Positions 58,131 through 64,000 of a DNA stretch of 64,000 bases are shown here, in pieces. Each line of letters starts with the position of its first letter. The stretch's first letter is position 1. The position numbers were made by a program, and so were the translations under genes. The notes below the pieces were generated by a model. It saw only the letters and a list, made by a program, of their open reading frames with translations. It made no database searches and was not told the origin of the DNA. The stretch comes from Scheffersomyces stipitis CBS 6054 (taxonomy: Eukaryota > Ascomycota > Pichiomycetes > Serinales > Debaryomycetaceae): positions 124,001-188,000 of the forward strand of contig NC_009045.1 in NCBI RefSeq assembly GCF_000209165.1. The letters are read 5' to 3'.

Positions 58131-59213
58131 TTACAGGTCTCTTCTGATATTAAGATTTGAGAGGGGAATGTTTTCCTCCGAACCGTGACTGGAATTAAGA
58201 GAGATTTCTTCGTCTGCTGAGTCGTTATCGTTGGGATACGAATGGTGTACCCATCCAACATGGCTGCTGCTATTATTATTGTGTAATGCAAACTGATGCA
58301 GATTAGTGTCTGTAAATCTTATGTCGTTGCTGTTTTTGTTCTGGGTGCTGTAGAAACCGTTTGTATAGACATAGAAGCCATCATCACTATCGTTTCCATG
58401 AGACTGGCCCACGATTTTCTTTCTCATTCTCATTTCGTCATTTTCGTATAGTTGCTCACTCTGAAGGTACTTTCTAGACTTTATTGATCTTTTGATGAAG
58501 CACGACATCGTCGTAAGTATGGCAAGAGCGATAATGGGTACCAACTGGAGCCAGCCTAGGTAACTGAGATTAGGAATGAATAGCAAGATATCCGAGAGAA
58601 ATCCAAGCAAATTGCACAAAAATGACAATATAGCAGCCGCTTGCATCAAGTCTAGCCACGGAGTTATGTCTCTATTCTTTTTCCTAGACGAAGCCGACTC
58701 TTGGTGTGCGTTTTCTGTTGGTTCACTGTCACTTCTGGATGGAGGTTTCAAGAAGCTCTGGGTCACATGTTCGTCTTCTACACTTTTAATATGGAAGCCC
58801 CGCTTTATCCGCAGCATTATCGGTATATCGTCATCGAGCCATTGCAAAAATATCAACACGAGTACTATCAATGTTAAAATACATGAAAAACAAAAGGCTA
58901 TGACATGCACGATCAATAGCTTGGAAATGGTATATGTCACGGACGATGGGAGTCGTACGCCGTTGTTGTCGAAATCGTTATCATTAGCCATGAGGTAGAA
59001 TGTGCTGTTGACCGAAGGATAACCAATCCTGGGTTCAGAACAAATGCCTTTGGTAGCATCACAGATTCCGAAGACTCCAAAGGTGAAGTTTCTATAGCTG
59101 GAAAGATAGATATTTGTAGACGGCAGAGTGATAGGAACAGAGATCACGGGGAGAAGCTGTATCACCAAACAGATACAGCAGACTCCCCATAGTATCAAGA
59201 GAGTCTTGTACAT
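58131..59213 (-). CDS. RIM9: Four-span membrane protein of the Sur7/PalI (Rim9) family
   Basis: The 360-residue protein has four hydrophobic segments (about 5-25, 100-125, 185-210 and 220-240). The first outer loop holds FTFGVFGICDATKGICSEPRIGYP, the paired-Cys signature of the family. PSSVTYTISKLLIVHVIAFCFS and DLLLF-like DILLFIPNLSYLGWLQL follow. The C-terminal 120 residues are cytosolic, Asn/Ser/Asp-rich. Rim9/PalI helps the pH sensor Rim21 at the plasma membrane activate the Rim101 pathway. Dcv1, a family relative, is the main alternative, so the symbol is a best guess. Confidence 0.75.
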   Translation of the reverse strand: MYKTLLILWGVCCICLVIQLLPVISVPITLPSTNIYLSSYRNFTFGVFGICDATKGICSEPRIGYPSVNSTFYLMANDNDFDNNGVRLPSSVTYTISKLLIVHVIAFCFSCILTLIVLVLIFLQWLDDDIPIMLRIKRGFHIKSVEDEHVTQSFLKPPSRSDSEPTENAHQESASSRKKNRDITPWLDLMQAAAILSFLCNLLGFLSDILLFIPNLSYLGWLQLVPIIALAILTTMSCFIKRSIKSRKYLQSEQLYENDEMRMRKKIVGQSHGNDSDDGFYVYTNGFYSTQNKNSNDIRFTDTNLHQFALHNNNSSSHVGWVHHSYPNDNDSADEEISLNSSHGSEENIPLSNLNIRRDL

Positions 59214-59788
59214 GAGCCTTGGTTGTTGTGGATGGAAGTGAACAAATGGTTATATGGTACGGTTTGATTTTATAGATATTTCTGAGACTGTATGTTGAGA
59301 GCAGAAAGTATAACGAGCTTACCTGAGTGGATTTTATAGCAAATGTGAGAATTATGGTTACATGAAAATTACAGCCAGTGATCAAATATAGCGACGAACT
59401 GGTATGGAAATTGCAGTTTATGCCAATTTTGGAGAAGATTTTGTATTCGAATTATTAGAAATTCCAAATAAAATATTAGCAAACTCTATGTGAAAATTAT
59501 AGTAAGAATTTATGAGAGTAGGCCGAAAATCAATGAGAATTGTAAAATGTAAATTCAAGATTATACCACTTTTCTATTTTCAATTCTTAGCACTTAAATT
59601 AGTACTACGTTAGAAGATGTATACTAACATGTAGATAATCTTACGGGAATTCCCAAAGAAATCAAGTTTATATGACTCTTCTTCCCATTATGTCACATGA
59701 TCAATATCTCATGATCTCACATAATCGATTAGAGGTATGAATTTCCTTATATTTTTCACTACCTTCTGTTCTCTATTTCTCATACTGA
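59214..59788. other. Divergent promoter Rim9-like / MET22
   Basis: The 575 bp are very AT-rich. Bases 59470-59560 carry AATGAGAATT- and TATGTGAAAATT-like words reminiscent of the 38.6-kb repeat zone. A TCACATGA lies at 59693-59700, followed by CATGATCTCACATAATC, before MET22. No gene is seen. Confidence 0.55.
59693..59700. promoter_or_regulatory. TCACATGA site upstream of MET22
   Basis: Cbf1-like TCACATGA lies 89 bp upstream of the first MET22 ATG. Cbf1 sites (TCACGTG) control sulphur-assimilation genes in S. cerevisiae, so a site here suits the gene's role; the A in the core weakens the match. Confidence 0.45.
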
Positions 59789-61042
59789 ATGAATCGGAGA
59801 TTGTTGAAAAAAGTCTTTGTTTTCTTGTGTTTAACTACTTTGTCCGTTTTGTTGTTTAAACTTGGCCGAACGCTCCGAATTGCGCCCGCTCCCAGGCTTC
59901 CCTCCCATTATTCCAAACTGTTTTACCCCACCAATAACAAGAAAATGTCGTCGATTTCTGCCCAGCACCCTTATTACAAGGAATTGGAGATTGCTACATT
60001 GGCAGTCAAGCGTGCCTCGTTGCTCACTAAGAAATTGAGCGATTCTATAGGCGTTACACAGAAATCTGGAACCCAGACAAAGGACGATAAATCGCCTGTA
60101 ACTGTAGGAGATTATGCAGCTCAGGCTATTATCAACTATGCTATCCAAAAAAACTTTCCTGGTGACGAAATTGTCGGAGAGGAAGACTCAGACACTTTGA
60201 GAGAAGACACAGATGAATCTCGGAAGTTGTCGGGTCGCATTCTCGAGATCATCGAAGATGTCCAGGACAATACTTCTACCTATAGTGACAAGATTGGCAC
60301 ACTTGAGAACTTGCAAGATATTTATGAGAGCATAGACCTCGGTATTTCCCAAGGTGGAGATAAAGGTAGAATTTGGGCCCTTGATCCAATTGACGGCACC
60401 AAAGGATTCCTTAGAGGCGACCAGTTTGCAGTGTGTTTAGCTCTTATTGTAGATGGTGAGGTAGTATTGGGCGTTATTGGCTGTCCCAACTTGCCTGAGA
60501 TTATCCTTTCCAACGAAGATATGACGGGTACTGTTGGAGGTTTGTACTCGGCCGTAAAGGGCGTTGGTTCGTTTTATACAGCCTTGTTTGACTCTGACAA
60601 GTTTGTTCCTTTGTCGAAGCAAGAGAGAATCAAAATGACCACTAACACTTCGCCAGCCAGTATTAAAGTAGTGGAAGGTGTAGAAAAGGGCCATTCTTCT
60701 CATTCAACGCAGTCAAAGATCAAAGACATCTTGGGTTTCAACCGTGAAATCGTTCATAGACAGACCATAAACTTGGATTCCCAAGTCAAATATTGTGTAT
60801 TGGCTAAAGGACAGGCTGACATCTACTTGCGTTTACCAGTCAGTGATACCTATCGTGAAAAGATCTGGGACCATGCTGCTGGTAACATCTTGGTGTATGA
60901 AAGTGGTGGTCAAGTCGGTGATATCAGCGGTGCCCCTCTTGACTTTGGTAAGGGCAGATTCTTGCAATCCAAGGGTGTCATTGCTGGTAATACCCACATC
61001 TTCCCTGCTGTTATCAAAGCAGTAGAACAAGCCTTGAATTAA
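59789..61042 (+). CDS. MET22: 3'(2'),5'-bisphosphate nucleotidase with N-terminal extension
   Basis: The 417-residue protein is Met22/Hal2, an inositol-monophosphatase-fold enzyme that dephosphorylates 3'-phosphoadenosine 5'-phosphate to AMP. This clears a by-product of sulphate assimilation that inhibits exonucleases such as Xrn1. Metal ligands are visible in GEEDSD and in the DPIDGTKGF motif, with WDHAAGNILVYESGG near the C terminus. Usual fungal Met22 starts near Met53 here (MSSISAQHPYY, at 59945) and is about 357-365 residues long. The frame, however, opens at 59789 and adds 52 residues: RRLLKK, a hydrophobic stretch (9-23), then a Pro/Arg-rich linker. The first ATG has T at -3 while the second has A, so two products by leaky scanning are plausible. 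The enzyme is a lithium and sodium target. Confidence 0.93.
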   Translation: MNRRLLKKVFVFLCLTTLSVLLFKLGRTLRIAPAPRLPSHYSKLFYPTNNKKMSSISAQHPYYKELEIATLAVKRASLLTKKLSDSIGVTQKSGTQTKDDKSPVTVGDYAAQAIINYAIQKNFPGDEIVGEEDSDTLREDTDESRKLSGRILEIIEDVQDNTSTYSDKIGTLENLQDIYESIDLGISQGGDKGRIWALDPIDGTKGFLRGDQFAVCLALIVDGEVVLGVIGCPNLPEIILSNEDMTGTVGGLYSAVKGVGSFYTALFDSDKFVPLSKQERIKMTTNTSPASIKVVEGVEKGHSSHSTQSKIKDILGFNREIVHRQTINLDSQVKYCVLAKGQADIYLRLPVSDTYREKIWDHAAGNILVYESGGQVGDISGAPLDFGKGRFLQSKGVIAGNTHIFPAVIKAVEQALN

Positions 61043-61142
61043 AGAGTACTCAACTTTAACTTAAACTCTAACAGTCTCATTTCCAATGCAATGTATTTAT
61101 GTAATGCTAAATTGTGTGACAATGTATATATATAATGTAAGC

Positions 61143-63767
61143 CTAATCGTGCACGTTGATCTTGGATGCTCCAAGAATATGCGGTGCCACTTCTTGTATC
61201 CAACCCAATTCAATGGCAGAACAACTTCTCCCGTACCCCTTAGCCGTGTAGACGTACTCTATGTACATTATTGCGTCCAAGTTCAGCTTACCAAAAAGGT
61301 TGGAAGATGGATGTATACTTATGAGTTGACCTGTGTTGAACGTTCTATACGATCTATCCGGCATTCCTACAGCTGTATTCGTGATGTAGCCCTTCAAGAA
61401 CGACTTGAGAACTGCTGGAACATCCAAAGGCTTCTTCAACTCGTCTTCAATGTCGCTGTCGTTAGTGTTGTTCAAGTTTACTATGCCTAGCTGAGCTTCT
61501 AAGTTCTTCAACTGTTCGTCTCTTTCTTCCCTCTTGATACTATCATCTTGTTTGATAGTAGTTATCATATATTGTTTCAACTGTTGTCTGACTTTGAGAA
61601 CATTCTTGAAGCCCTTATAGCTCAAATGCAAATCTTTGCACCACGACTTAAGTTCTCCCGTATTTCCTGCTGCAGATAGTTCTTGGTAGTAATTGAAATA
61701 CTCTTTAAGACCAATCAAATCACCATGTCGGATACCAAGAGGACAATACTGGCGTCTTTTGTAGTTGACTTCGTCTCGTAATTCGCCATTTGCAGCTCCT
61801 ACATTTAATACCAAGTTGTCCACGGAAAGACACGATACAATATCTATAACAGCAGACAACACACCAAACTCAAAAGCTGTTAAGAGAACTACTGATAGTT
61901 GTGGTTGTAATGGTAAAACGGCCATCTTATATCCCAAAGGTGTAATCTTGCCGCTGTCGTTCAAAGCCCCAAGAGAATATAAAGTATTCAAGGCACTTAA
62001 GATAGCATCCTGGCCAGGATGCTCCAACCACGACCAGTTCAACAAGTCGTCTATTCCTAACTTCTTTAATGTCAAGATGGGCATCACCACGTCATTTCTC
62101 ATGATTTCCGATTCCTGCTGCTTAGGAAGCAGATCCAGAAATACCTTCTCCAGATAAAGACGGTAGACTTTACCAGCAGATTCTCTACCAGCTCTACCAG
62201 CTCTTTGCCTTGCTGAAGCCTGTGAAATTGGAGTGGTTAATAATGTAGATAATCCCAATTGATGTTTCCATACTTTAACTTTTCTCAATCCTGAGTCTAT
62301 AACGTATTTGACACCACTGACAGTGATGGAAGTTTCGGCAATATTGGTAGCGAGAATAACTTTTCTCCTTCTTGCAGGAAGCTTTTCGAAGATCTTAGCT
62401 TGTTTGGCTGGAGACAAAGCAGCGTAGAGAGCCATTGGTACTAGCAATGGTGCCTGTTTTGGAAGCAATGGTGCCACCTGAGTCAATACGGTGACGCAGC
62501 TATCGATTTCTTCTTGGCCCGGTAAGAAACAGAGAATATCTCCCTCTTGTTCTGCTAAGTTGATTTGAATAACACTCCTTACCATGGTATCCACAATATC
62601 CTCAGAAGAGTCAGACAAATAGAAGGGAGACACAGGAAACATTTTACCTTCTATGAAGAGAATAGGGGCATTACCGAAGAACTTACTGAAGAGCTCGGCA
62701 TTTAACGTAGCCGACATGACTATGATTTTCAAATCTCTTCTGGTTTTAGTTACAATAAGTTGTTTCAAGAATCCCATGATAAGATCTGTCAATACTGTTC
62801 TTTCGTGAGCTTCATCTAGTATTATGGTGGAATACTTCGACAACTTGCTGTCTATCATGAGTTCTCGCAAAAGCATACCATCGGTGAGATACTTCAACTT
62901 CGTCTTTTGTGGATGAGTGATATTAGAGAATCTGACCTGGTAACCAACTTCTTGTCCTAATTGACATCCATACTCTTCACTGACTCTCGCAGCCAAAGAT
63001 GCAGCAGCAACTCTACGTGGCTGTGTTACAGCTATCAGTTTACTGTTTAGAGGCATCAAGAACTGGGGGATTTGGGTAGATTTACCTGACCCAGTTTCAC
63101 CAATTACTACAGTGACTTGGTTGTTGGTGACATAATCTATGACCTCATCCTTGTGTTGGTAAACTGGAAGTTCTTTTCTGAACTCAAGCAACTGTTCAGC
63201 CTTTTTGGCCAACTGAGCTCGAGTAGATTCTGAAATTTCGTAGAATCTGTTGCTCGAATAGTAGTCTTCTTCTTCGTCATCGTCGTCCCCGTCACTATTG
63301 TAGAAAGTGACATTCTTGGTTGAAGAACTTTTGGAAGAACCAACTTCAACGTCTTTTTTGTGCTTTTTCTTGTCTTTGTTCTTCCTGGGATTTTTTGTTT
63401 TGATCTTATTCTCCTCCTCATCATCTTCATCCTCTTCTTCATCTTCTATTCGTTCTTCTACTTGTTCTTCTTTTTCTGGAGCATCTTCAATAATTTCTTC
63501 ACCCTCGTCCTCCTCTTCGTGATGTTCAAAATTTCCTTTTTCGACGGAATCGTTATTCTTCTGATTTATCACGTCTTCCTTTTCTTCGGTATCAAATTTG
63601 AACTTCTTGTTGCTACTGTGGATCTGGAAATTGTTTTCATTTGCAACTGCATGTTCCTGACTGAGATGAGCATCGGCATCAGACTTTGTCTTGGTTTTAT
63701 TATTTCTCTTTCTCTTTCTCTTTTTTGAAGCTGGAGCCGAACCGTCTCCAGAATACGGGAGTTGCAT
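61143..63767 (-). CDS. DHR2: DEAH-box rRNA-processing helicase Dhr2
   Basis: The 874-residue protein is a DEAH/RHA-type RNA helicase. Motif I is GETGSGKS (223-230), Ia TQPRRVAA, II DEAH (318-321), III SATLNAE, V TNIAETSIT and VI RQRAGRAGR. HA2 and OB-fold regions follow. Outside the core, the N terminus (1-170) is nuclear-signal-like (KKRKRKRNNKTKTK) then strongly acidic with Glu/Asp runs. The order and the short C terminus match yeast Dhr2 (735 residues), which acts in early 18S rRNA processing in the nucleolus; this protein is longer mainly in the acidic N-terminal part. It converges on MET22 with 100 bp between stops. Confidence 0.92.
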   Translation of the reverse strand: MQLPYSGDGSAPASKKRKRKRNNKTKTKSDADAHLSQEHAVANENNFQIHSSNKKFKFDTEEKEDVINQKNNDSVEKGNFEHHEEEDEGEEIIEDAPEKEEQVEERIEDEEEDEDDEEENKIKTKNPRKNKDKKKHKKDVEVGSSKSSSTKNVTFYNSDGDDDDEEEDYYSSNRFYEISESTRAQLAKKAEQLLEFRKELPVYQHKDEVIDYVTNNQVTVVIGETGSGKSTQIPQFLMPLNSKLIAVTQPRRVAAASLAARVSEEYGCQLGQEVGYQVRFSNITHPQKTKLKYLTDGMLLRELMIDSKLSKYSTIILDEAHERTVLTDLIMGFLKQLIVTKTRRDLKIIVMSATLNAELFSKFFGNAPILFIEGKMFPVSPFYLSDSSEDIVDTMVRSVIQINLAEQEGDILCFLPGQEEIDSCVTVLTQVAPLLPKQAPLLVPMALYAALSPAKQAKIFEKLPARRRKVILATNIAETSITVSGVKYVIDSGLRKVKVWKHQLGLSTLLTTPISQASARQRAGRAGRESAGKVYRLYLEKVFLDLLPKQQESEIMRNDVVMPILTLKKLGIDDLLNWSWLEHPGQDAILSALNTLYSLGALNDSGKITPLGYKMAVLPLQPQLSVVLLTAFEFGVLSAVIDIVSCLSVDNLVLNVGAANGELRDEVNYKRRQYCPLGIRHGDLIGLKEYFNYYQELSAAGNTGELKSWCKDLHLSYKGFKNVLKVRQQLKQYMITTIKQDDSIKREERDEQLKNLEAQLGIVNLNNTNDSDIEDELKKPLDVPAVLKSFLKGYITNTAVGMPDRSYRTFNTGQLISIHPSSNLFGKLNLDAIMYIEYVYTAKGYGRSCSAIELGWIQEVAPHILGASKINVHD

Positions 63768-64000
63768 TTTTCTGCTACTTCTATAACAAAACCGAATCTG
63801 TAATCAGTCCATAGAGAAGAGACTCTGTTCAAGACTGAAGCGAAATTTATATAGATCTGTAACTTTAATATGGAGATGCGACAAAATCTTTATTCTGATA
63901 TCGATTTATATGCACTCTGACATCATTGTCTTAGTGAAAAGTTCAAGAAAAGAAGAACGGAGAAGAAAATGAAGACCGAAGACGGGTAGAAAATCAGCAT
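63768..64000. other. DHR2 5' flank, window end
   Basis: Promoter side of DHR2. The 233 bp are too short to show more, and no gene or site is supported. Confidence 0.5.

Overview
The window is nuclear chromosomal DNA of a budding yeast, most likely a CTG-Ser clade species close to Scheffersomyces stipitis (inference). The evidence is the set of fungal single-copy genes, compact genes with few short introns (GTAAGT or GTATGT donors, TACTAAC branch points), a DPM2 gene (absent from Saccharomyces cerevisiae), no in-frame CTG seen in the highly biased desaturase gene, and an in-frame CTG in CDC20 where other Cdc20 proteins carry Ser. No tRNA, rRNA, transposon, CRISPR array or prokaryotic feature was recognised.

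Layout. 0-10 kb: mitochondrial seryl-tRNA synthetase (DIA4), an unrecognised coiled-coil protein, the Lgl/tomosyn homologue SRO7, intron-containing DPM2, and the AP-3 mu subunit APM3. 10-19 kb: a G-quadruplex-type tract, the iron multicopper oxidase FET3, a 3-kb gene-free stretch, an ABHD5/CLD1-type hydrolase, and the NEDD8 E1 subunit UBA3. 19-25 kb: RAD52 (with a previously hidden 3' exon), a small protein ending in a PP1-docking-like motif, SmE (SME1), and MUS81. 25-36 kb: mitoribosomal PET123, nuclear-pore NDC1, endosomal Na+/H+ exchanger NHX1, a 2.5-kb gene-free stretch, SLY41, and the mitochondrial carrier YHM2. 36-45 kb: t-SNARE SEC9, a 1.9-kb stretch with a purine-rich repeat zone, a delta-12-type desaturase, two head-to-head STE14-like methyltransferases, and ARC18. 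45-54 kb: CDC20, RCN1, CIC1, XRS2 (intron-containing) and a secreted class-3 lipase. 54-64 kb: KAR5, an unrecognised mitochondrial protein, a Rim9/PalI-like membrane protein, MET22/HAL2 with an unusual membrane-anchor extension, and the DEAH helicase DHR2.

The genes form no single pathway. Themes do recur: recombination (RAD52, MUS81, XRS2), secretion and vesicle fusion (SRO7, SEC9, SLY41, APM3), and salt and calcium physiology (NHX1, MET22, SRO7, RCN1). Many pairs are convergent with 3' ends only 30-200 bp apart. I found no convincing new multi-gene system. The strongest leads are the RAD52 terminal exon, the two-start MET22, the STE14 pair, the G-quadruplex tract, and several candidate promoter modules.
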